Of a DNA stretch of 64,000 nt, positions 1 to 9,243 are shown one piece after another. Position 1 is the first letter of the stretch. Every line of letters starts with the position of its first letter. A model generated the notes under the pieces. The model saw nothing but the letters and a program-made list of their open reading frames with translations, was not told the origin of the DNA and did no database searches. The position numbers were made by a program, and so were the translations under genes. The DNA comes from Cryptomeria japonica (lineage: Eukaryota; Streptophyta; Pinopsida; Cupressales; Cupressaceae), in the NCBI RefSeq assembly GCF_030272615.1, contig NC_081413.1, positions 19,480,285 to 19,544,284 of the forward strand, written 5' to 3'.

Positions 1-413
1 ACATCTATAATGCCTGATCTAGTACGAGTTTTTGCTCTATTCTTTACATAAAACCTTTAACCTATATTTTGCATAATAGGTCTGCCTAATATCTTCTTCT
101 TTTTCACTTCAAAATGTCTACAATGATCTCTCTTATATATAAGAATCATTTTACAACTTGCCAAGTCAGCTTACAAAGTTTTTACAATAATAAACAAAAT
201 ATAATATATCAAAAATCATGTCGGCCTCTGTGCTGATGTTGGTGGTCCGAGTGTCGGTGTAGAGTGTGATCTGTTGATGCCGGTGAACTATCTTAATGGT
301 GTAATGCCTTGTCGGTGTAATGCCTTGCCGGTGCCATAGGATTGTAAGGTTGCCATCAATGACAAAACCTTCAATCACTTACAATGTCTCATTGGAGTGT
401 GCATATGCCAACA
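1..413 (-). repeat. 3' LTR (partial) of the SIRE-like element
   Basis: This stretch is a close direct copy of 1666-2082 with a few substitutions and small indels. On the minus strand it begins TGTTGGCATATG directly after the polypurine tract. The rest of the LTR lies left of the window. Confidence 0.88.
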
Positions 414-428
414 ATCTCCCCCTTTGGC
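414..428 (-). other. Polypurine tract of the SIRE-like element
   Basis: On the minus strand it reads GCCAAAGGGGGAGAT and abuts the LTR start TGTTGG. A second tract of the same type lies at 559-576. The phrase GATGCCAAAGGGGGAG is typical of SIRE/Maximus elements. Confidence 0.85.
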
Positions 429-558
429 ATTGATGGAAACACTTATGAGAAAATTCAAAAGTGTATCCAAAAATGTGTTACGAAAAATATGTTACCAAAA
501 ATATAAGAACTCCCCTTGAGTAAATAAGTCTTTTGCCAATTATTTTATCATACTACTA

Positions 559-576
559 CTCCCCCTTTGGCATCAA
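559..576 (-). other. Second internal polypurine tract
   Basis: On the minus strand it reads TGATGCCAAAGGGGGAG, nearly the same as the LTR-proximal tract about 145 bases away. It could be an additional plus-strand priming site or an ancestral duplication. No protein sequence is seen between the two tracts. Confidence 0.6.
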
Positions 577-804
577 TAACAAAGGTTGTCAAGGTGTCAA
601 TAGAGTTGTAGCCTCAACCTTGTAACTGGGTAGTTACAATTTGAAATAGATCCACCAAAATCAAGTTTATACTCTCCATAAACTTCTTACTATCTCTTAT
701 TGTTGTCTCTATTGTTTTAACTATATCGGTGAGGTGCTACATATGCTCTGCCGGTGTTTACTGACCCTGTATCAGTGCCTTAGATATTTCCTTCCGCAAT
801 GATG

Positions 805-1200
805 CTAGATAGTCCACTTCAATAAATCATTTTCATTGCTAAGTCTTGTGTTCTCATTTGCTACATCACCTAGTCTTCTGGTCAATTCTTCTTCATTCTT
901 CTTCCTATCTTCAATTTCTTTACAAAATCTCATAGTCATATCCTGCATCTCATTCTTTGTTGTCATGTTCTCTAGTTTCAACTTGCTTATCATATCATTA
1001 AGTGATTCCTTTTCATCATTCTCATTTTGCATCTTTTCACAAAGTTCTCTTCTCTTATTTCTTGCAATAGTAAGATTCTCTTGAAGTGCTTGAATGATAT
1101 CTTGAACTTCTTTTAGATCATCTTCTAGTTTAATATTTTTCACTTTCTTTGTATCATAATCTGAAAGAGCTGCTTCAAGTTGCTTCATCAGATTTTCCAT
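805..1200 (-). CDS. Coiled-coil ORF in the SIRE-like element
   Basis: The ATG at 1198-1200 is the first one downstream of the primer site, and the frame stays open for 131 codons to a TAG at 805-807. The product begins MENLMKQLEAALSDYD and is almost entirely charged heptad sequence rich in Lys, Glu, Asn and Leu, as expected for a coiled coil. It has no zinc knuckle, no protease motif and no signal peptide. Its place directly after the primer site suggests the only protein of this short element. It could bind nucleic acid or an autonomous partner's Gag, but that is inference. It could also be a leftover coiled-coil piece of a longer SIRE ORF. The frame is also open upstream into the LTR, which I do not count as coding. 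Confidence 0.5.
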   Translation of the reverse strand: MENLMKQLEAALSDYDTKKVKNIKLEDDLKEVQDIIQALQENLTIARNKRRELCEKMQNENDEKESLNDMISKLKLENMTTKNEMQDMTMRFCKEIEDRKKNEEELTRRLGDVANENTRLSNENDLLKWTI

Positions 1201-1257
1201 CTCTACCGGTGTCAAGATCTTCCTCAAGCTGTTAGGCTTCTGAAAATAGAGGACCAA

Positions 1258-1269
1258 GCTCTGATACCA
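1258..1269 (-). other. Primer-binding site, initiator Met tRNA (SIRE-like element)
   Basis: On the minus strand it reads TGGTATCAGAGC, complementary to the 3' end of plant initiator Met tRNA. It sits two bases after the 5' LTR end (CCTAACA). Confidence 0.9.
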
Positions 1270-1271
1270 AT

Positions 1272-2082
1272 TGTTAGGATTCCCACAGATATTGAGAGGG
1301 GGGGCGGGGGGCGGTGAATCAGTATCTAACCGATGAATTGAATTTCTTAACTTAAAACATGTAGAACATATTATAACAGTATACTGGTATGTAAGAAATA
1401 ATGCAATAAATAGAATTAAAAGCATCCACATGAAAAGCACACCATGACACAAGGATTTAATGAGGAAACCTAGTGTGGGAAAAACCTCGGTGGGATTTGT
1501 GACCCACAATATTCGCTTACTGGTCAATAAGAGAATATTACTTACAAGAAGGGTCTGCACATGCAGGAAGGCCAATTGCCTAGAGCTCACTGCTCAATGG
1601 GAAGTCTCACTGACTTACAATGTGGATTATACAAATCCAATATCTTGTACTGCTTTACAATAGCATCTATAATGCCTGATCCAATACTGGTTTCTGCTCT
1701 GTTCTTTACATAAAACCTTTAACCTATATTTCACATAATAGGTTTGCCTAATATCTTCTTCTTTTTCACTTCAAAATGTCTACAATGATCTCTCTTATAT
1801 ATAAGAGTCATTTTACAACTTGCCAAGTCAGCTTACAAAGTTTTTACAATAATAAACAAAATATAATATATCAAAAATCTTTTCGGCCTCTATGTCGGTA
1901 TGCTTCCTTTCTCTATGTCGGTCTCAGTGGTCTGAGTGCCGATGTAAAGTGTGATCTGTTGATGTCGGTGAACTATCTTGCCGGTGTAATGCCTTGCCGA
2001 TGCCATAGGATTGTAAGGTTGCCATCAATGACAAAACCTTCAATCATCTACAATGTCTCATTGGAGTGTGCATATGCCAATA
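1272..2082 (-). repeat. 5' LTR of the SIRE-like element
   Basis: The LTR is 811 bases. On the minus strand it starts TATTGGCATATG, where the 3' copy has TGTTGG, and ends CCTAACA. The first two bases therefore carry a TG-to-TA change. The element boundary follows from the primer site on one side and chromovirus integrase on the other. Confidence 0.85.
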
Positions 2083-2810
2083 GGATGCATACCATAAACA
2101 ACTTCAAAAGGGCTTTTACCTGTAGAACAATTGACACTATCATTGTAGGCATATTTTGCTTAATGAATGAGCTGATCCCAACTCTGCCCATATTCCTTTG
2201 TCAAGCACCTAAGCATGTTTCCAAGAGACTTGTTCACAACTTCGGTTTGGCCATCAGTTTGTGGATGATAAGCTGAACCAAAAGAGAGATTAGTACCCAA
2301 TCTCTTCCACAATGTTTTCTAGAAATGACCAAGAAACTTAATATCCATATCTGAAGCAATGCTAGTAGGCAAACCATGTATTCTAACAACTTCTTTGAAA
2401 AATAAGTAAGCAATATGACTTGCATCATGTGTTGTCTTACAAGTAATAAAATGAGCCATTTTGCTAAATCTGTCAACTACTACAAAGATGCTATAAAATC
2501 CTACTAGAGTTCTAGGTAATCCTACCACAAAATCCATACTAATGCAATCCCAAGGCCTATGTGGAATGGGAAGAGGTTGATATAAACCAGAATTGGAGGA
2601 ATTACCTTTTTCTTTCTGACATACCAAACACTGCTCAACATACCTCTTGATGTCTCTCTGCATCTTAGGCCAATAATAGAACCTTTGAACCAACTCTAAG
2701 GTCTTGTTGAGACTGAATTGCCCACTTAAGCACCCATTGTGCTTCTCTTGAATGAGGTTCTCTCTCATAGAACCTTTTGGAACACACAATTGTCCACCCT
2801 TGAATAACAA
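2083..2810 (-). pseudogene. Integrase remnant of chromovirus A
   Basis: The integrase would insert the element's cDNA into chromatin. On the minus strand the reading starts with a degraded HHCC finger: the second His of the usual GHF is Gln (GQF), while CLVC is kept. The catalytic core follows, with first Asp in SMDFV, second Asp in SDMDIKF and Glu in the HPQTDGQTE block. A TAG interrupts the frame near 2320, where a Trp codon is expected (GHF*KTLW). The frame then runs through TGKSPFEVVYGMHP to the SIRE-like insertion. The C-terminal part is outside the window. With a lost zinc ligand, a stop and a truncation it cannot be functional. Confidence 0.88.
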
Positions 2811-2816
2811 ACCATC

Positions 2817-3965
2817 CTACAAAGTGAAATCAACATATGCACCATGGAAATGATTCTCAAAATCTTGACAAACTTTATAAGCTTCAGCAAAATCATCATC
2901 AGTAGGATGCATATCTTTAAAACTATCAATACCAATGCTCTGTACTTGAATCTCATGAATAGTTAACAACCTTCTACTTAAAGAATTTGCTACTTTATTC
3001 AACTGACCCTTCTTATGCTTAAGAGTAAAAGTGTAAGATTGCAAGTACTCTACCCATTTAACATGCCTATGATTCAGTTTATCCTGTGAGTTCAAGAAAC
3101 TTAGTGCCTGATTATCTGTGTATACAACAAACTCTTTAGGAAGAAGATAGTGTCTCCATTTCCTAAGTGCCTGTACTAATGCATAGAGTTCTAAATCATA
3201 GGAAGAGTACTTTTTCTTGGCGTCATTCAACTTCTCACTAAAGAATGCAACTGGTCTATTGTCCCGACTTAAAACAGCTCCTACAACAATATTGCTAGCA
3301 TCACATTCAATAGTAAAAAGCTTATCAAAACTAGGTAAAATGAGCATTGGTTGAGTAGCCACTTTAGTTTTCAATAATTCAAATGCCTTATTGGCTGCAT
3401 CTGTCCACTGAAACTTTACCTTTACACCCCCTTTGATAGTGTCTAGCATAGGGGCACAAATCTCACTGAATCCCCTAATGAATTTTTTGTAAAATTGTGC
3501 TAAACCATGGAAAATTCTGACATCACTAGTTGTCTTAGGAGTTGGCCAACTGGTTATTGCTGCAACTTTAGATTGATCCATTTTCAGATTGCCTCCTGAT
3601 ACAACAAAACCAAGATAGACCAATTCTTGCTTCATAAAATCACATTTTTCTAGATTAATAGTTAGCTGTTCATTAGATAACTTTCTCAAAACAATAGCTA
3701 AATGCTTCAGATGCTCTTCCTTAGTTTTACTAAAAATAAGAATATCATCTAAATACACAACAACAAACTTGCCAATGAAATCATGTAAAACTTCATTCAT
3801 GAGTCTCATGAATGTGCTGGGAGCATTAGAGAGTCCAAATGGCATGACAAGCCACTCATAGAGACCCTCATTCATTTTGAAAGTTGTCTTCCATTCATCA
3901 CCCTCCTTGATTCTTATCTGATGGTAACCACTCATCAAGTCAATCTTACTGAAATACTATGCACC
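2817..3965 (-). pseudogene. Reverse transcriptase-RNase H remnant of chromovirus A
   Basis: The open stretch of 373 codons starts in the RT palm at [14 protein letters not shown]. It keeps [13 protein letters not shown] and the catalytic YLDD box in VVVYLDDILIFSK. The RNase H domain follows with ECDAS, LELYAL and YTDNQAL, but the last Asp of the usual NxVADALSRR motif is Asn (VANSLSRR). A TAG lies just upstream, where GA*YFSKIDL is read. The same stop occurs in copy B. RT and RNase H would copy genomic RNA to cDNA in the virus-like particle. The domain order RT-RH-integrase fits Ty3/gypsy. Confidence 0.92.
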
Positions 3966-4182
3966 CCCAAACAATCCATCAAATCCTCTATCCTGGGTAT
4001 GGGAAATCTGTATCTGATGGTGATCTTGTTTATGGCTCAGGAATCTGTGCAAAGTCTCCATGTTCCACCCTTCTTAGGTGCCAACACTGTAGGTACTACA
4101 CAAGGACTAATGCTCTTCCTATTCAACCCTTGGTCTAAGAGTTCTTGTATTTGTCTTGCTACCTCTTCTTTTTGTTCAGGGG

Positions 4183-4854
4183 TCATCTTATAGGCTGCCT
4201 TATTGGGTATAGAGGCTCTAGGTATGAAATCAATCTGATGGCTAATGGCTCTAGGAGGTGGTAAGTTGTAGGTGTACCATCAATGATTATTTCTTTGAAG
4301 TTATCAAGGATTTTTTGCACCTCATATGGTATCTTAACTTTCTTTTCTACCTTTTCTTCCTTGGGTTTCACTATGAGTGCAAATCCCACTCCTTCACCTT
4401 CTTCTAGTGTTTTTATGAATTATTTCTCATTCACTAACAAGATTTTAGGCACTTTGTTGCTGCTCTCTCCTTCTTCATTGAGGGATTGAATCTGATAGGT
4501 TACTCCATCTTTCTGAAATGAGTAGGAGTTTCTTTCCCCTTCATGTTGTGATTTTCTGTCAAACTGCCACGGTCTATCCAACAGTAGGTGACAAGCATCC
4601 ATAGGAAGGATGTCACATAGGATCCTATCTGTATATCCACCTATGTGGAAATCTACCCAAGCTTTCTCATTTACTAACACATGTTGTCCCTCATTTAACC
4701 ATGTGACCTTGTATGGTTCCTTGTGTTGTATCCTAGGTAGTTTCAATTTACTTACTGCTTCCTCTCATATGATGTTATCTGTGGATGCTGAATCTATGAT
4801 CACCTTACACACCTTTCCCATGATTTTACACTTAATCCTGAACAATGCTCATCT
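4183..4854 (-). pseudogene. Protease and RT-linker remnant of chromovirus A
   Basis: The retroviral-type aspartic protease region reads IDSASTDNI on the minus strand near 4771-4795, so the usual DSG active-site triad is DSA. It is followed by HKEPYKVTWLNEGQHVLV and by HIGGYTDRILCDILPMDACH. The linker toward RT carries IPYEVQKILDNFKEII and then a broken PLxPIRQ segment. Frameshifts separate these pieces. Copy B has the same order with different lesions. The active-site change argues that this copy made no working protease even before the frameshifts. Confidence 0.8.
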
Positions 4855-6037
4855 CTATGAGACCTCTTTACTATGTGGCTTCTTTATTAATACTCTCTTA
4901 ATCATTAAACTCTCACCATCTTCTGAAACTAGGTTCAATGCTAAAGTTCTGGTATTACCTCCATCTTCCTGAACATAATTTACCCTCTTTTCACCACCAT
5001 AGGATGAACTAGGCTTCTCTGGGCATCTATAGGCAGGGTGGCCCAACTTTGGACAGATATAGAACTTCATGTTTGAGAAGTAGGACCCTCTCCCTAGTCC
5101 ATTAGATCTACCACTACTCGGGTTGCTTGATCCCCTACCCCTATAGTTGGGTTTGCTCTGAGAATCCCCACTTTTCTCTATAAGTTTAGACTCTCCCTGG
5201 GATCGTTGATCCATGCTCCTCAAAACTGCCTCTATGGCCTCTACCATCTCTTCCCCTACCTCTTCCTCTATTATTTTGTTCTTGCTTTCTCCTACTTTTC
5301 TCTTCCACCTTAAGTGCTAGTTGATAACACTTATGTACTGTTTATGGGAATAACAAGCTCATCTCTTCCTGGATGTTCCACCTCAACCCATTCAAGTACC
5401 TTGCCACTTTTATGCTCTCATCCTCTACTACTCTGGATCTCATGCATAGTTTTTGAAACTCCTCAGTGTAGCTACTGACTTCTAGGTCTTTTTGCTTTAA
5501 ATTTTGTCTTTTCCTATGAAGTTGTAGTTCATAGTCTTTAGGAAGGTAGGTTTCTTTTATTTTGGCTACCATTGCTTTCTAGGTGGCTATTGGTTGCTTA
5601 CCTTCTTTCACCCTTTCCTTTTGGATGAACTTCCACCAAGTTAAGGCTGCCCCTCTCAACCTTGATTTTTCTACCTTAACCTTTTGTGCTTCAGTTATTT
5701 CATCACATTCAAAATGGTTTTCTAGACCTTCAATCCATTCTATAAGAGCATCTGGATCCATCTTCCCACTGAAAAGAGCCACTCCCTCTAAGGTTTTACC
5801 ACTCATAGCTCTCAAGGCTTTCAAGAATGGTTCTTGCTCAATAACAGGGTCAGGTATGGGAACCTCATCTTCTATGGCCACCATTTTACCCTGATCTCCA
5901 ACCTTATCATAGACTTCTTCAGTTTTGACTTCTACTTCAGCTAGTTTCATTGCTAGTTGATCCAATCTTTCTTTGAGTGCCCTATTTTCCTCTTCTTGGT
6001 CTTTGACCTTCTTGGCTAACTCAGCATTAGTTACCAT
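4855..6037 (-). pseudogene. Gag remnant of chromovirus A
   Basis: The Gag starts near MVTNAELAKKVKDQEEENRAL with a short coiled coil. It continues into a retrotransposon gag domain containing LTWWKFIQKERVKEGKQ, then YLPKDYELQLHRKRQN. The zinc knuckle is degraded: the CX2CX4HX4C first Cys is missing and it reads YICPKLGHPAYRC. In-frame TAG near 5577 falls between PIAT and KAMVAKI and is shared with copy B. A TAA near 5342 is private to A, where B has Gln. A frameshift lies between 5342 and 5247. Gag would form the particle and bind the RNA. Confidence 0.87.
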
Positions 6038-6074
6038 GTTTTCCTAATGATCCTTTTCTCCTAAATCTTTTGTT

Positions 6075-6085
6075 GGCTCTGATAC
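6075..6085 (-). other. Primer-binding site of chromovirus A, split by T1
   Basis: Joined with 16102-16103, the minus strand reads TGGTATCAGAGCC, complementary to initiator Met tRNA. T1 inserted inside it, and the duplicated pentamer GATAC is part of the primer site itself. The intact site in copy B (28542-28554) shows the same layout. Confidence 0.9.
6081..6085. repeat. Target-site duplication GATAC, left of T1
   Basis: GATAC here and at 16097-16101 flank T1 exactly. Five bases is the normal duplication length for Ty3/gypsy integrases. Confidence 0.93.
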
Positions 6086-7196
6086 TGTAATACCCTAAAA
6101 CTGGTCATCTAAACCATGGGCCCCTAATCTCAACAACGTCACCAAGGTCCTAACCAAAGGCAATTAAATAAATCTTGAGCACACAATTAATTCCTAAAAT
6201 CATCAAATGTCACATGGCAAAATCAATCCCTCAATATTAATTAAATATTTATTTAATTAATTAAATCATTCCAAGTAAATATTTTAAACAATTATCTTAT
6301 TTATTTTAATTAAATATCCTAGCATATTTAATTAAATAAATCAATTTGCCATTAAATCTTCAAAAAAGGAAACAAATCAAGAAAGAGGAATTAATTCAAT
6401 TAAATAAATCAATTATGAGCACAAATCTTCAAAAATGGAAATAAATCAAAAAAGGAATTAATTGACCAAGAAAGGAATTAATTGAGAAAAGAAATCAGTT
6501 GGAAACAATCTTGAAAAACAAATTAAAAATTGATAAATAATCTCAAAAAAAGCAATTAAAACAATTAAATATTAAAATTGAATGAAATAGATAATAAATC
6601 AGTTTTTTCCTTATTTTATCTTAATTTTAGTTCAATTTCCTCTAAATCAGTTTTTTCTTGATTTAATCTTAATTTTAGTTCAATTTCCTTTAAAACTGAG
6701 AAAAGCATCCAATCACATCAATTCACCTGGATTGTGCTTCCTCTTGGAAAATCTTGACCGCTCATCATCAGTTGATCTTAGCCGTTGGTTTCTTTCTGAT
6801 TTTTCTATAAATTCAGGATCATCTCTCATTCAAAGAGAGGCTAGAGAATATATTGTTATTATACTATTTTTGCTCTAGGCTCATTGCATATTAATTGTTT
6901 CATATTGATTAAATCATTTAGCTTAATATTGCTTAAATCTTGTTAGATTAATATTACATCTATCTAGCATTCATCATGCTCATATAGATTAAATCCTTCG
7001 TCTTGATGTTGTCTAGTCACTAGTATTGCTAAATAATCTGAGCGCAATCTTATACTCGCATCTTTTAGAAGGCAATGGGTCGATTTTCTATGGTTTTAAT
7101 ATTCATGATTATATCTGTCTAACCATGCATGTAATGACTTGATTGAACTATTGTGTCTTGCAGATATAGATTCCAGGTCCACTTTTCACACACACA
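6086..7196 (+). repeat. 5' LTR of T1
   Basis: The LTR starts TGTAATACCCTAAAA and ends in a CA-rich run (CACACACA). It is very AT-rich in its first half with AATTAAATA-type words. Its partner is 14986-16096, of identical length. Confidence 0.92.
6806..6813 (+). promoter_or_regulatory. TATA box in the 5' LTR of T1
   Basis: TATAAATT lies about 390 bases before the LTR end in a locally less AT-rich stretch. The same box is at 15707-15714 in the 3' LTR. The position suits the U3/R boundary. Confidence 0.5.
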
Positions 7197-7201
7197 TTTT
7201 C

Positions 7202-7229
7202 TGGCACCCACCATGGGGCTCGAACCCAC
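7202..7229 (+). other. Primer-binding site of T1, tRNA-Lys
   Basis: TGGCACCCACCATGGGGC begins five bases after the LTR and continues through CTCGAACCCAC. From memory of the plant tRNA-Lys(CUU) 3' half (GGTTCGAGCCCC arm, GGTGGGCGCCA end), complementarity extends about 28 bases into the T arm with two mismatches. Confidence 0.8.
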
Positions 7230-8128
7230 AACTAAAATATTTCTAATGTTTCTTGAACAAATTTAATGTTTGGTTTTTTATAACTAATAAACATGTGTTA
7301 AATTTGCAGATAAAAATCTTTCTTTTTGTTTGTTCTTCTATGACAGTCAAAAAAGGGTCTTGGTTTGGAGACCATAACCTTTTATTGAACCATTGGATCT
7401 CCACCAATTTTTGATATGTTGTTTAAAACAAAGTTTTATATATATTCACCAAACGGATTTTCCTAAATATGTTGGGTTTGAAAGTTATGATTGACAGAGT
7501 GTAGGACTATCATTTTACCTATTGTTCTGTGACAATCAAAAATGGTCTTGGTTTGGAGGGCATAACTTTTTATTGAACCGTTAGATCTAACCCAAATTGT
7601 AATATGTTTTGTAAAACTAAGTTTTCCACATTTACACCGAAGAGATTTTCCAAATTATTTCGAGGTCAAAAGGTATAAATGACAAAGTACAGTACTATCA
7701 AAAATTGTCATAACTAGGATAGTCATAAAATGGAAATTCTTGTTAGATTAGTTTAATTTACAGTTTACATTATAGAATTTTCTTTTGATGATTTTTTTTT
7801 ATGTTATTTTGGCAACTAATTTTGGGCTTTTAATATTTGCAGGACACTTGTCAAAGAATCTATCAATCAAACATATGCTTGCCAAAGAATCAAGAAGAAA
7901 ATGACTACTGACATATTGGTTTTGCAGGTTGCCTAAGGAGAATCAACTAAACATTGTGTATTCACTTAATATTTTCTTAGGCACTTAAATTGCTATCTGG
8001 TTAAAGAACAAATCTGTCTTTTGTGTTTTCAGAAAAATCTAAGAGGTAGGAGAGTATGCTCTTGTCTTTTATAGACAATCAGAAATCTAGACCCTTGAAG
8101 CTTTTTTCAAAGTTTTGAGATTTGTGTA
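7230..8128 (+). other. T1 leader, first part, no gene seen
   Basis: This part of the leader has no open frame of note. It contains two diverged copies of a block around CATAACCTTTTATTGAACC (about 7370 and 7560), each followed by a TTTTCCxxAT segment, so an internal duplication of about 190 bases is likely. Confidence 0.5.
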
Positions 8129-8250
8129 CCTTTAGCGGGCCTGTCATAGTGGGAAAAAGTAATCACCCTATGAGAACGACCCAAGTGAGTACAACTGGAC
8201 CTGAGCATTCCAACTCACTATAATAAATAGGCTTCTGGTGATTAAAGTCT
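8129..8250 (+). other. Conserved leader structure of T1
   Basis: The block starts CCTTTAGCGGGCCTG and contains the stem AGTGAGT (8184-8190) with ACTCACT (8213-8219), ending TATAATAAAT and GGTGATTAAAGTC. T2 (42477-42620) and T3 (56326-56470) carry the same order of words. In T3 the stem is AGTGGG/CCCACT, a change on both sides that keeps pairing. The likely role is in the RNA, for example packaging or translation, which is inference. Confidence 0.6.
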
Positions 8251-9104
8251 CAGAGGATGGGATTATTTGAGTTTTCTCTTTGAGATCTCTCATATCGAGC
8301 ATTTTGTAGGGCCTCGTGGTCTCAATCACGTTTACATGACTACATCTTATTTCAGTACCTTGTTGGGATATAGGCCTCAATCATGCTTGCGTGACTTCAA
8401 GGGGTAATTTCAAATGAAATTCTTGGCTAAGAACTATAAGATAGAAGCTACCTGATTCACCTCTGAAAGGTTGATAATCTTTGTGCAAGAGAGATAGTAA
8501 CTCTCCCAAGACACTTGCCATATCGTGCCCCCATTAGCGTTTGGAGTCGGCTAATACAACATTGAGAATCCATTGCATGAGACTCAACAACTATATTCTG
8601 ATTAGCTATTGGGTGTGTACCTAAGTCAGCAAGCAAAGGTTTTCTTCTCTAAGCCAACTTCCATAGGGTTAGCGTGTTGTGATTGAATTATTATATATCT
8701 TGCATGTTTTCTATGTTTTCATCCCTAAAACTAAAACTGGAATACCAAAACTAGAGAAAACAACAAACAAATTCAGTGATAAACTCTATCTGTGTCCAAA
8801 CTAGTCTTTGTCAGTCATCGAAACATCAATCCTTATCAAAAAATGGTAGTCATCAGTCATTGAAACTCTATCTATCAGAATCTCATCTCTATCCAATCCT
8901 CTATCGTATGAATTCTTGATCTTGTCAGTCAAAATAGTCAAAATTGCCTAGATTAGTTTACAACAAGCCTAAAACTGGTTATCATTTTCCTAAGCATAAA
9001 TAACCTTGATAGTGTACCTCTGTCGTTGCGTTGCATGATTTTGTCGATCATCTTTAAGCTAGTCCAAACAAACATCTTATCAAACCTAAGTTAACTTAGA
9101 TAAC

Positions 9105-9139
9105 GTCTTACACAGGATAGATCATTCCTGAAACCAGAC
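9105..9139 (+). repeat. GTCTTACAC...GAAACCAGAC motif (T1 copy)
   Basis: This 35-base motif can fold with GTCT/AGAC outside and CAGGA/TCCTG inside. Related copies occur in T2 (48155-48233) and many times in T3 (60805-61027 and 62337-62625). Confidence 0.55.
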
Positions 9140-9243
9140 CAGATCTTAGTTACTTCTCTTAATTACTACGTTAAATGAACTACTAGCTACAATTTGATCT
9201 TGATTTTTGCAACACATCTCGCTCTCAGTCCTGTCGGTTAAAA

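Larger units (their letters stand above)
1..2082 (-). mobile_element. Short non-autonomous Ty1/copia (SIRE-like) element, 3' LTR cut by window start
   Basis: The element reads on the minus strand. Bases 1-413 repeat 1666-2082, so the two are parts of one LTR. Between them lie only about 860 bases, with an initiator-Met primer site next to the 5' LTR and a polypurine tract of the SIRE/Maximus style (GCCAAAGGGGGAGAT) next to the 3' LTR. There is no protease, integrase or RT, so the element must rely on enzymes made elsewhere. It is inserted in the integrase end of chromovirus A, because integrase-like sequence resumes at 2083. The target duplication cannot be checked because the other end is outside the window. 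Confidence 0.85.

Noticed and set aside
1460-1663. 67-codon plus-strand frame
   Set aside because: It lies wholly inside the SIRE-like LTR and is antisense to the element.
7202-7229. Possible tRNA-Lys gene fragment
   Set aside because: Only the complement of the tRNA 3' end is present, directly after an LTR, which is a primer-binding site.
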